Shown here: one piece after another, positions 51,947 through 62,747 of the stretch | Layout of the letters: the number at the start of each line of letters is the position of its first letter | How positions within the stretch are numbered: position 1 is the first letter of the stretch | From: Blasia pusilla | Taxonomy: Eukaryota > Marchantiophyta > Marchantiopsida > Blasiales | DNA length: 64,000 nt | Reading direction: 5' to 3' | Assembly (NCBI GenBank): GCA_050084515.1 | Contig: CM114272.1 | Location: 56,358,001 to 56,422,000 of the forward strand | Position numbers and translations under genes: made by a program | Notes under the pieces: generated by a model | The model's database searches: none | What the model saw: only the letters and a program-made list of their open reading frames with translations | What the model was told of the DNA's origin: nothing

Positions 51947-52162
51947 CTAAGTACATCGAGGACAAACCCACCTTCCAGTAGGATCAACATCCATGCGTGG
52001 AGTCAAACACATCATGTGCCAACCCCTAGAACACCGATCACACACCAACATACGGGCTGCGTTACCAGCAGACCCACACAACATGCACCTCAAGCTAGCA
52101 CGTATCATGGCTAAGCTTGGGTCATGATACCATCCACATTTGGAAGATGACATGGCGCACAA
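51947..52162 (-). pseudogene. PHD finger of element 3
   Basis: The frame reads LRCMLCGSAGNAARMLVCDR, then CSRGWHMMCLTP and PTGRWVCPRCT, a complete Cys4-His-Cys3 PHD pattern, stopping at 51947. Integrase lies directly upstream in another frame, so one frameshift separates them. Confidence 0.82.
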
Positions 52163-53250
52163 TTACGCACATGGTCCTTCCAAACAACTCCATCACGACC
52201 CTCCAACATGAGAACTCCAGAAGCTAACACCTCTCGCACTCGTAAAATAGTGCGGCCTGCCGTCACATCCAACGTTGTCGGTGCAATCTATTGCAAATAG
52301 ACATAGTCCCCCACATGGAACCTACAAATCGATGGTCGATAACCTCCACCCCGAATGGTTGCATACCGCAACGTATCCCTGTGTTAAGCAATGGCAAGAT
52401 TCTCAAAGGCTGTTAGCATAACTCTCCGAAAGAGCTCTGCCCGCTGAGAACACACTCTCATCCACATCTCTAGGTCATCAAGGTTCACCACCTCACTTGA
52501 TTCCCAACAAATTGCTGCTGGAAAGTCTGGATCTCGGCCGTATAGCAGAAAATAAGGTGAGAAGGAAGCCAAGGATGCTTGGCGACTGAACCTATATCTC
52601 ATGGCTAACCATGGCAACTGAATATCCCAGTCTCCAAGATGCCCCTTGTGTAGGCCATACTTGCTTAATGCCCTCTTCACCGTCTGAACCACACGCTGAG
52701 CCAAACCATCCGCCTCTGGATGATCTCGAGACGTGGTCCGATGATCAATCAACCCCTTGTCACACTAGACCTGAAACTCACCCCAAACTCAGACTCGGTC
52801 GGTCAGCACTTCAGCTGGTGCACCAAAATGACTAAGCACTCTATCAAGAAACACATACGCCGTTCCCTCACTTGCCTTGTCAGGTAATGCCACCAACTCA
52901 ATCCACTTGGAGAAGTACTCCACCATTACCAACACATATCGATGATGTTGTACAGTCAACGGTAACGGTCCCGCAAAGTCCACACTCCAACAGTAACCCA
53001 ACCCCATAATAGGCAAGGGGTGTAACTGTGGTATAGGGGCATTGAATGATGCCCTCACCCGGTCATAAACCATACAACGTGACACCAACTGTTGCACCTG
53101 AGTATGCATGCCACGCCACCAATACTGACCAAGGAGTAAGCTATACGTACGCTTTACCCCAAAATGTCCCAACTCCTCATGGGCATGTCGCACAATGCGC
53201 TCTCTTTGAGCCAAATGCGGCACTACTTGTACTCTACCATCCTCCCACAC
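52163..53250 (-). pseudogene. Element 3 integrase, broken
   Basis: HHCC region HAHEELGHFGVKRTYSLLLG and the first core Asp (YCWSVDFAGPLP; SKWIELVALPDKASEG; LTDRV) are in 52789-53250. After a frame change come HRTTSRDHPEADGLAQRVVQ and SPYFLLYGRDPDFP (52384-52752). In the catalytic segment DGLAQR the expected Glu of the DDE triad is replaced by Gln (compare DGLAER in element 2), so activity would be lost. Confidence 0.85.
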
Positions 53251-53498
53251 ACGAGAATATGTGTTCCCTCCAATTGATACCTCTTAGCACGTTGAAGAAC
53301 ACGGTCTCGCTCCTTGGCATTCATTATACCTGGCACCCTACTGGTCCGTAGGAACTCCAACACCAACGCATCATCATGAATATCACGCTGATTTGTACCA
53401 CCATCTCCAACCTTAGGATCTGAAGGCTGGCCATCTACCCTTTGACTAGAGTAAGATGTCATGTGGTCCTTCATACTAAAGTCCACTCCTAACCAACA

Positions 53499-54808
53499 TT
53501 AAAAGGCAAATGCATGCCAACCTGACACCATCTCCTCATCAACCTCGCCATGCCATCTAGCCCCAGTTGCATCCTCTTGGCTAGTACATGGGTTCCTACT
53601 TAACCCATCAACATCAAGGTTGGCAACTCCAGATCTATGTACCACTTGGAAGTCATAATCCTGTAAGATAAGAGCCCACCGTGTAAGCTTCCCTGTAAGT
53701 TTGTCAGACTCCATCAACCACTTGAGCGGCTGGTGATCAATAACAAGGGTAAATTGTGTGCCAAACAAGTAACACCTAAAGTGTGCCTGACCCACACTCT
53801 ACGCCAAGCACTCTCCCTCATATGAACTATAGCGTGACTCCGCTGCATTATTCGAACGACTTGCATAGGCCACTAAAAACTCCATGTGCTCATCATCATG
53901 TTGTGTCAACACCGCTCCAAGTCCCAACCTACTCCAATTAGTGTGTAACTGAAATGGGCGCCCTCTGATAGGTCTCCTCAAGATAGGCGCCGCCACCAAC
54001 TGGGCCTTGAGCTCCACAAAAGCTCTCTCCTGATCATCTCCCCAATGCCACTCTTGATCTGATTTCAACGATTGGTTCAAAGGCTTTTCCATAGCACTAA
54101 ATCCCTTCACATACCTCCGATAGTAGTTCGCCAATCCCATTAATGCCCGAACTCTACTCACATCTACCGGACGAGGAATAAGTGCAATAGCCTCCACCTT
54201 TGCTTGCTGAACTCCCAAACCACCTAGATAGATCACATGACAGAAAGTACTTAACATCCTCATGGAAGAACTTACACTTTCCTGGATGCAAACGTAGACC
54301 ATGAGCTTTCAACCGCTCAAATATAATTTGCAAATGTATCTAATGCTGCTCCAACGTGTTACTGAACACCAAGATATCATCAATGTAACACCGAACAAAA
54401 TCCAATCCTGCTGGGATCACTCGGCAGGTGCATTCTTCAACCCAAAGGGTAAGAGTTTCCATTGGTACAAACAATCCTTGCCATGAGATTTGACACCCCA
54501 AAATGTTGTCTTGGCCTTGTCACTATCTCGAATCGGCAACTGATGGTATCCTGCCCGAAGATCCAAAGTACTGAAAATCTTTGCCTGTCCCAACACATCA
54601 AAGATCTTCTCAGGTGTAGGCATGGCATACCTATCGGCCTTGGTCTGCCGATTGATAGGACGGTAATCTCCACACATCCGCCTATCCGTGTAGTTGCCAT
54701 GCACATCCTTTTTAGGAGGCATGACAGTGGCTGATGCATACTCTCCATGCGACAACTCTTCTAATTCAGCCTCCAAAAGGTCCAACGTCCTACCTTGAAT
54801 CAGGTCCC
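53499..54808 (-). pseudogene. Element 3 reverse transcriptase and RNase H, broken
   Basis: RT: ELSHGEYASATVMPPKKDVH, TPEKIFDVLGQAKIFSTLDL and FGLKNAPAE (54417-54785), with YIDD near 54380. Connection and RNase H: RVRALMGLANYYRRYVKGFS, AYASRSNNAAESRYSSYEGE (53799-54302) and FTLVIDHQPLKWLMES (53499-53795). Several frame changes. Confidence 0.87.
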
Positions 54809-57104
54809 TGTCACGTCCTTTAGAATAGATTGGTGAGATCTAGTAGAGCGTCTTCAAGAGTAGTGGAGGACAGGCCTAGGAGTTTGAGGATGACCTGCTG
54901 AGGCCCTGGGAAACTTGAGAGAGTAGGTTTCCCCTTCGTTTTGGCTCATTTGGAGCAATATTGAGGAACTTACTATTTTAGATAAGTACCATTTTGAGTA
55001 TATGATCGACTTTCTATTTTTGGTAAGTGGCCATTGACCTCCTACACCAAGTCAAGAGCCAAGGAGGTGACTTGGGAGAATAGGTTACCATGGAGAGAGC
55101 TTGGGAGAAGGGAGGGGTATATATCCCAAGGAGAGAGATCTTGAGAGCTCATTCTCTCTTTGTTGAACCTCTTGACATGAGACGGCGGAGCTATGGTCCC
55201 TTGCCTTGTGAGAGTAACCCAAGCCTCTCATTAGGAGAGTGGGTTTGGTTTGACATGAGAGAGAGTGCACACCTTTGAGAGCTATGGTGTGAGATTGTGT
55301 AGAGAGAGATTGGATCTTACTTTATAAAGAGAGAATCAGAGAATGAGAGAGTGAGAGAGCTTCATGGGGGAGCTCGCTGTATTTAAAGGTTGGGGACCAT
55401 GTTCCCCGTTCAACGGGTCATGGGAGTGCTCATCGGAGCAAGGGTTGCTTGGATTGTTCTTTGCATTTGCCGATTTTTCGTGTGGAAGAGTGGCGCGCGG
55501 AAGCGCGGCCCAATTTCTGATAGGGATTGAGTATGGGGGCAGGTTGCCCCATGCCAGTGCTTTCAAGAGCACCATGTTGCTTGCTATTGTGCATTTTTAC
55601 AGGTTTTACATTTTTGTTGGGAGGAATCAGCGCGGAAGCGCTGCCGAATTTTGTGTAGGAGAAAGAGACATTGGGCTTTACAACAGTCCCCATCAGTTTT
55701 TACTGGAATTTCCAATTCTAAATATTTTTTGATGTTGGCGTAGATCGTGAAGCTGTGCACGCTGTGCAACAAACAGTGCGCAATTTGGAGTTGCAAACAA
55801 AAAGTTATGATCAATCTTACAAAACTGCCACTGCTAGGCAATTTTTAGGGTTAAATTGTGCAAACCCTAAACGAGCTGCCACACCGCCGGCGGCCGTCGC
55901 GGTCATAGTCACCGTCAATCGTCGATGGTCCACCGTCATCGTCGATGGTCAACCGTCACCATCAATGGTTAACCGTCATCGTCAACGGTCAACCGTCACC
56001 AGCGACGGTCAACCGTCACCGTCACCGTTCGGTCGTCACCATCAATGGTCAACCGTCACTGTCAATGGTCCACCGTCCGTTGTCCACTCTTGGTTGCCAT
56101 TGCCGCCGTTACAGAGTGGAGGGTCTTCCACAACGTTTGTTGATTCTCGGACTTGGGTCGCCATCACGTACTTTGTTTTGGCCGCCACCGTCATCAACCT
56201 GTGATGGCATAAGACCTCCTGTTATAGTGTTTGAGTTTTGATTTCATGCTGCTATGTTGTGATTGGTAGCCACTCAATGACGATCGGGTACCGTGCCGTG
56301 ACGCCCGTAGCCGCAACGCGCCGCCGATTGCTGCGCCGTGCCGCTCGTGGCCGCACCGCACCGTCTCGATCGCGGAGCCACTCCGGCATTGTGGAGCAGA
56401 GTGGGGGTTTATTGTTGATTGAGGAGGGTATGCCGCCAAGTGCTGCATCCCATCATCGAGGGCCGTGTCGTTTGTAGCCGTTCCGTGCCGCCTGCAATGC
56501 CGCACCGTTCCGCTGGAACCGCACCGTCTATCGAGGAGTTTTGAGCAACGTCTGTACGGGAGGAGTATGACTTGCTGATTGGAGGAGTTGTCTCCACGAC
56601 CGAGTTGGGGTCAAGATTTGCAGTTGCTGAGGAACGACATTGACATGTGTTCAGGTTATCCATTCTGGTCCTTTACCCTGCACGTGTGAGGGATTATGGG
56701 ATTTGGGTAGTTTATTTGGGGATATTGGGTGTGTGGATGTTGAGAGCATCATTTATGTATGTGGTTTAGGGGACAAAGACCTGTGTGGGATGTCCGCAGT
56801 TGAGGGTAGGTTGTCGATGAGATGATAGCCTGGTCGATTGGCCGCACCACGCCGCTTATTGCCGCACGTTACATGTCTCGGGGAGGGAGTGTGTAGATCG
56901 AGTGCCGCATGTTTGGGATGAGTGATTGAGGGATTACTCGCGAGGCAAGAGTGATCGGGTGAGAAGGGCACGAGGGTCATCACGGAGTCCGTTTGGGACT
57001 TTGAGAGGCGAGGTGGTGAACCCGAGAGTAGTTCTAGAGGTTTTACGTGGAGTGGCGCGAGGTTCCGAGGGTCTCCACGTGAGGGACCACCTCGACCTCC
57101 TTCT
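54809..57104 (+). other. Element 2 5-prime LTR and leader
   Basis: No supported gene. It starts TGTCACGTCC, the same first six bases as the element 1 LTR. It holds the minisatellite at 55915-56090 and a GCCGCACCG-rich stretch at about 56290-56540. ORFs here are repeat-derived or lack domains. Confidence 0.5.
55915..56090. repeat. Minisatellite of GGTCAACCGTCACC units
   Basis: About nine imperfect 15-18-bp units (ATGGTCAACCGTCACCATCA and similar). GGTCAACCGTC alternates with GATGGT/ACGGT, so the array can also fold on itself. It lies in the leader of element 2. Confidence 0.8.
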
Positions 57105-58583
57105 GTGTCATCGTCCGACGAGGGGGAGGGTGTAGAGGAGTTTGTGAGCACATCGCCACACATTGTGAGTGGTCCTACCAGTTGGGCGTACGAGATGGAC
57201 GACTGGGGTAGAGGACCGCATAGGTTTTCAAGTGCAGTAGGCACGATTGAGTTGCACGATTTCATAGCAGAGTTTAGGAGTTGGTGTGACTCCCAGCGGG
57301 CCAAGAACTCTAGAGAGTTCAACCCGTTTACAACATGGAACGGTATGTTCCAGCATTTAGAGGGGGCGCCCATGGACGATTACCATGAGTTCTCTCAGAC
57401 ATATGCACGTGAGATCGAGGCATGGAGGCTCTACTATGACCCACATTATGTGTCATGGACGGAGCCGTTCCCAGATGAGGAGGATGAGTCAGGAGAGGCT
57501 ACTTCCTCTTCCACTAGTGACGTTTTAGGAGGGATGACTTGCACGGGAGCAGTTGCACCGTCTAGTTGGGTTCGTCCGAGGTTCAACCCTGTGGTTGAGT
57601 TCTTTGCTGAGTTGAGGGCGAGCTACCAGGGGGTACGGACAGAGAAGTTGCGGAGCATCTACAGCTTCCAGAGGCGCCCGGGTGAGAGTTTACGTGAGGC
57701 TTACACTCGCTTGCGCCGGTTGATCAACGTCACTCGGGGGTGACAGAGGCTCGAGCTATCCGGTCATGGTACGCGTCGATCTTTGGACCAGACCTGCGCG
57801 ACCCGCAGTGCGGGAGGGGGTGCTTCTTATGAACACCTCCCCTACGTTGAGAGATGTTTTTAGGACCGCCGAGAACATTGAGCGCAACATGGAGGAGGCG
57901 AGCGTAGCCACCATGGGTTCTATGCGAGAGCAGTCGCGATTGGCTGCACCACATGTGCAGCAACGTGGACTGCGAGATAGGTCAATTGTGGCACCACAAG
58001 CTCAGGGAGGATACCGGGAGCCCGTGGCACAGAGACTTGCGCCTTCATATGCGGCTCACTAGCAGCCGCCTACTATTACTTGTTGGTCATGTGGTGGAGC
58101 CCATCATCAGCGCCATTGCACTCGTCAGGGTCATGGACGTGTGCCTCAGCATGGAGGAGGAGATGGTGCTGCACCAGGAGGTTATCAGTGTGACTATTGT
58201 CAGAGGTATGGTCATACATGCGCTAGGTGTCCATTTTACATCCTGAGTTACGTCCGGACCAAGGGCTAGAGAGGGCACCAGAGCGAGTAGCCGGTCCGGT
58301 TGGGCCTAGAGATCGTGCGCCAGGTGGTCCCGTTGGGGAACGAGGAGCTGGAGTTGCCCGACAGGGTGGTGGAGCTGCCCGTGGAGGAGGTAGAGTACCA
58401 CCACCTAGACGCGCCGAGGGAAACGCCGGACGTGAGGCTAGGATGGCTGCACAGATACAACAGCTACAGGAGCAGATTGCCACTATGGCATTGAGGTTAC
58501 CCGATGCCGGATCCGTGGCATCGACATCATATGGAGCAGCCAGACATCTGGAAGATCCTGGTTGGATGTGCAGGGTTGCCTAG
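57105..58583 (+). pseudogene. Element 2 gag, frameshifted
   Basis: 57105-57743 reads AVGTIELHDFIAEFRSWCDS, FNPFTTWNGMFQHLEGAPMD and FQRRPGESLREAYTRLRRLI, a Ty3 gag capsid pattern. A frame change at about 57735 leads to 57766-58062 (TLRDVFRTAENIERNMEEAS). Two zinc knuckles follow at about 58085-58230 (CWSCGGAHHQRHC and CDYCQRYGHTCARC). The Pro/Arg-rich tail ends near 58583. Confidence 0.82.
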
Positions 58584-58822
58584 ATGGAGGCGCTGCTGTT
58601 GTGACGTGTGGAGTAGCCGCAGAGTTGGATCCACAGCGAGGGGAAGCCAGAAAATAGACTAGGCTTCCTCAGTCTTTCACGTTGTCCGAAGCGATGAGGA
58701 CCCCATCGATGAGTCCTCATCAAGGTTCCTTGAGAGTTGGTGATGTTGTTGGTGTGCAGGCACGGAGGGCAATGGGAGAAGCGAGTGCGACGACTCCTAT
58801 TGTTGATGCTTAGGAGGGGCAA

Positions 58823-59844
58823 GTGTCGAGCACATTGTTGGGGGCGGCCACCGTTGTGTACCGCACTCCTTTATTTTCTGCTTCCGATGTTATGACCTTG
58901 GGGGGTACGCCCGCCGAGGCTTTTCGGCTGGCCGCTTCGCTATGTGAGCGGAGAGTTGGAGTTCCTGCATCACGTTCAGAGGTGATTGTAGAGGAGGTGA
59001 TGGACCTGCCCTTGGAGCGGATGCTCGGACCGTCCACGCCGATTCATGGCGGTGCGCATGGTCGCTAGGGATGGCGGAGATGCCCGCTAGACCCGCGATA
59101 GAGCGTGCCATGGCTTCTCCTAGTGTTGTGTTGTTGGATAACCGAGGAGAGGTCTTCCGGTTGGTGAGTCCTGGAGGTAGAGCTTTTAGTCCGCAGCGCG
59201 TCTTGTTGGATTTAGGAGCGCAATCCCTGATGTTAGCGAAAGCGTCATTCAGAGGATTGGGCTTGACGAGAGCCGATGTGGAGCGTTGTCCATTCCGGAT
59301 ACAGACATCCTTGGGTGGAGCAAGTACCACACAGTATATCACCTGACAAGAGGTCGTGGTGAGGATTCTCCCGAGACATCCTACAGATGAGTCCGTGGTG
59401 CGCGCCAAGGCGATAGTGACTAATGTAGAGTCCTACGACGTCTTGGTTGGTGGAGCAGTGTTATACCCGATGGGGTTTTCCCTGGATTACTTGGAGGAGT
59501 CAGCGTCCTACAAACCAGGATGGCAGTCAAGTGATGGGTGCCTTAGCTCTTTACCCGTTCGATTCACAAGTGCAGTGATCGAGCAACGGCTAGGAGAGAT
59601 GGCGACCTTAGCAGCATTTAGCAGTGCCATTACTTGGCCTAGTAATTTGATTGAGGGACATGTCCATGCAGAGGATACTCCCGTTCCTGACATTTCTATG
59701 GAGAGGAGTGTTATGGTAGCTGCATCATTCCATGGAGGAGTGGTGCCGTTGTGGGGCTCGACTGAGGAGCTTCGACGCTTGGCAGATGAGCACATGCAGA
59801 CCGCGTGGAGCGAGGCGTTTGCACCGGAGCGTGACAGGTCTTAG
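58823..59844 (+). pseudogene. Element 2 protease and linker
   Basis: TPLFSASDVMTLGGTPAEAF and RVLLDLGAQSLMLAKAS are the counterparts of element 1. The active-site D-S-G is changed to D-L-G, which should inactivate the protease. VESYDVLVGGAVLYPMGF is the second half of the fold. In-frame stops at about 59066, 59344 and 59842. Confidence 0.78.
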
Positions 59845-59871
59845 GAACCCGAGGTAGCAAGGAGTGCTACA

Positions 59872-61110
59872 ATGACACCCTTGGATACCACACCCATTGT
59901 GTGGTGTATCCTCGGGGAGGGTATTCGAGTGTTAGATCTCTTTGGAGGGATAAGCACCGGGTTAGCTGTTGTTTTGCAGGCAGGAGTGCGAGTACAAGAT
60001 TACCTGTATGTGGAGAGTGATGATGTTGCAAGGCGCATCTCACTACGACATGTGGCGCAGTTACGCCTACGTTTTCTCGACTTATTGTCTGCGTCCGCAG
60101 TACATGGGTACCAGAGTTCCCTACTGAGGGATATTTCGTTGTTGGGGACACAGGACTTAGAGCGGGTAGGGACCATTGATTTGTCATTGTCGGTTGGCCA
60201 TGTCAGGGCCAATCGAGTGCTGGACGAGGCAGCGGGTTGGCTGACACTCGGTCGAGGTTGTTTTGGGAGATGTTGAGGGTCTTACGGCAGTTGCAGGAGC
60301 ACCAGTCTCGTTCTCCAGCCTACATTCTGGAGAATGTGACGATCTTAGGAGACTCGAGGTCACGGGTGGTGACGAATGCTCATCAGGTGCATGCCTGGAT
60401 CGGCCCAGCAGTATTCTTGGATACGGCGAGTGTAGGTTCTAGAGCCCATCGCCCGCGTCTATGGTGGACCAACTTGGTGCCCCATGCGGTGTTATGGAGG
60501 GCGTATGCCAGAGTGGAGCGCCCCTCCCATTTGTTAGTGGATTCCATTCTGGATCCAGGTCGTCGATCACAGGCAGTGAGGCACGATGATCGACCACCGT
60601 TGACTGTGGTCAACAGGGTAGCCAGGCCGAGGGTAGCCTTGCCCACGTTTGTGAGTTTTCCCACTTCCTATGCATACAAGGAGGCCGGTCCTCGCTTGGT
60701 TTGGGATGACCAAGTTCAGCAGTTGGTGGAGCCCAACGCCGACAAGAGAGAGAGAGCGAGCGATGGGATTTCCCACAAGAGTGACTGCAGTACTGTCAGT
60801 GTCAGAGTCATCACGACGCCATGTCTTGGGTCAGGCGATGGACCTGAACTGCTTGACATGGATCCTCAGCTTGGGAGTGGCTGAGCAGCGTCGTATGAGA
60901 TCACGTCAGATCACAGCCAATGCGTTGGTGAGCCCCATGCCTACCGAGACGGTGGAGGCAGTGGCTGGGGGCAAGACCCGAGGAGATCTATGCACTAGGG
61001 GAGATCGGGAGAGACACCCTTGGACTTCTTGGGATGTTTTGCAAGTACGCCAGGAGATGATAGCCACAGCATCGAACGTGGTTTCGGGCACTGCACGTGG
61101 AGGAGATTAG
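59872..61110 (+). pseudogene. DNA (cytosine-5) methyltransferase domain of element 2
   Basis: Motif I is IRVLDLFGGISTGLAVVLQA (about 59929). Motif IV is GWPCQGQSSAGRG with the catalytic Cys codon at 60201-60203. SRLFWEMLRVLRQL follows, then motif VI AYILENVTILGD (ENV intact), motif VIII HRPRLWWTNL, and in a third frame (60670-61110) the tail ERERAMGFPTRVTAV and SRRHVLGQAMDLN. Two frameshifts (about 60180 and 60740) break it. All catalytic motifs are preserved, and this copy and element 1 are broken at different places. The domain was therefore probably functional in the ancestor of both. Confidence 0.85.
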
Positions 61111-61238
61111 AGTTTGCAGTTGGCTGCAGGAGAGCGGCCGAGTGTTGTTGTTCGAGACGAGGTTGCACCATAGCAACCACCGATACCCGCGCCGGAGAGT
61201 CCTACCGTAGTCACGATGAACCAGATATGGGCCCTTAG

Positions 61239-61990
61239 TTGACAAGAGGAGAGTGGCGCCGAATACATCAGTTCCTCAGGAGTTATAGGAGGTGCTTTGC
61301 GTTTAGCATGGAGGATTTGGGTACAGTGAAGGGATCGTGGATCCGCATTGAGTTGTCGAGTGATACGGCGATCTTCCGACGATCCTACAGGTACAGTGAT
61401 ATGGAGAGGGCTCTGATTTAGAGTAGAACCCAGGACTTGGTCAGAGCATGACTAGTGGAGATGTCGCATGGGGAGTATGCATCTGCCACTATCATGCCCG
61501 CCAAGAAGGATATGCATGGCAACTGGACGGATAGGGGGATGTGTGAGGATTACCGACCTATCAATTGGCAGACGAAGTCCGATAGGTATGCCATGCCCAC
61601 CCTTGAGGAGATCTTTGATGCAATTGGTCACGCAAAGGTCTTCAGTTCATTGGATTTGCGAGCCGGATACCATCAACTGCCTATCAGATTGGAGGACAGG
61701 CAGAAGACGGTATTTTGGGGCATCGATCCTCATGGGAGGGATTGTTTGTACGAGTGGCGGTTCTTACCATTTGGGTTAAAGAACGCCCCGGCTGAATTTC
61801 AGAGGGTCATGGATAGGATCTTGGCTGGTCTGGATTTTGCTAGGTGTTATATTGATGACATCGTATTCTTTAGCGCCACGGTTGAGGAGCATGAGCGACA
61901 TCTAGAGGAGGTTTTTTGACGATTGCAATTACATGGGTTGAGGCTACATCCAGGCAAGTGCAGATTGAGTATTTGGGTCATACGATATAC
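61239..61990 (+). pseudogene. Element 2 reverse transcriptase, broken
   Basis: The N-terminal region in 61239-61421 ends at a stop. 61455-61919 carries MSHGEYASATIMPAKKDMHG, TLEEIFDAIGHAKVFSSLDL, GYHQLPIRLEDRQKTVFWGI, FGLKNAPAEFQRVMDRIL and the active site RCYIDDIVFF (about 61848). A stop follows at 61917. Confidence 0.9.
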
Positions 61991-62744
61991 CCAAGGGGCC
62001 TTGGTGTTCAACAGACAAAGGTAGAGGCTATCTCATGCATTCCATCCCCTACAAATGTGAGCCGTGTTCGCGCATTCATGGGATTGGCGAACTTCTATCG
62101 ACGATACGTCAAGGGATTCAGTTCGATTGCAAAGTCGCTGACCTTGCTAACCAAGGTGGATCACAAGTGGCACTGGGGGGGATGAGCAGGAGCGAGCATT
62201 TGAGTTGCTCAAGGACAGGTTGACGTCCGCGCCCATCTTGAGGAGACCGATCAGGGGGCGTCCTTTCCAGTTGCACACAAATTGGAGCATGTTGGGGCTT
62301 GGAGCGGTGCTCACCCAGCATGATGATGAGGGTAGAGAGTTTGTGGTGGCTTACGCTAGCCACTCGAACAACGCTGCAGAGGCGAGGTACAGCTCGTATG
62401 AGGGTGAGTGCTTGGCTGCGGTGTGGGCTGTCGTGCATTTCAGGTGTTACTTATTTGGCAACCCCTTTACTATCATCATTGATCATCAACCACTGAAGTG
62501 GTTGATGGAGTCCGAAAAGCTTACAGGGAAGCTTGCGAGATGGGCTCTGTTGTTGCAGGAGTATGATTTTCAGGTGGTACATACACCTAGGATGCTCAAC
62601 CAAGATGCACATGGGTTGAGTGGTAACCCATGCCCGAGTCAGCGAGATGCGACTGGAGCTCGAGGGCATGGAGAGAGTGATGAGAAGTCGGTGCCAGGAT
62701 GGCACACCTCAACCTATTTAGGCATGTTGGCTATGGAGAGCTAG
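61991..62744 (+). pseudogene. Element 2 RT connection and RNase H
   Basis: EYLGHTIYPRGLGVQQTKVE and RVRAFMGLANFYRRYVKGFS (to 62185), then after a frame change RPFQLHTNWSMLGLGAVLTQ, AEARYSSYEGECLAAVWAVV and FTIIIDHQPLKWLMESEKLT (62205-62744). Confidence 0.9.
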
Positions 62745-62747
62745 AGT

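Larger units (their letters stand above)
51661..54808 (-). mobile_element. Truncated Ty3 retrotransposon (element 3), RT to PHD finger
   Basis: Minus-strand relative of element 1, with RT, RNase H, integrase and PHD finger in order. A sequence related to the 132-bp repeat of element 1 lies at about 51668-51775, preceded by the G-rich run TTAGGGGGGCGAG. The 5-prime part (LTR, gag, protease, methyltransferase) is missing: similarity ends at 54808, exactly where TGTCACGTCC, a likely LTR start of element 2, begins. Whether this copy ever had the methyltransferase cannot be told. Confidence 0.8.
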
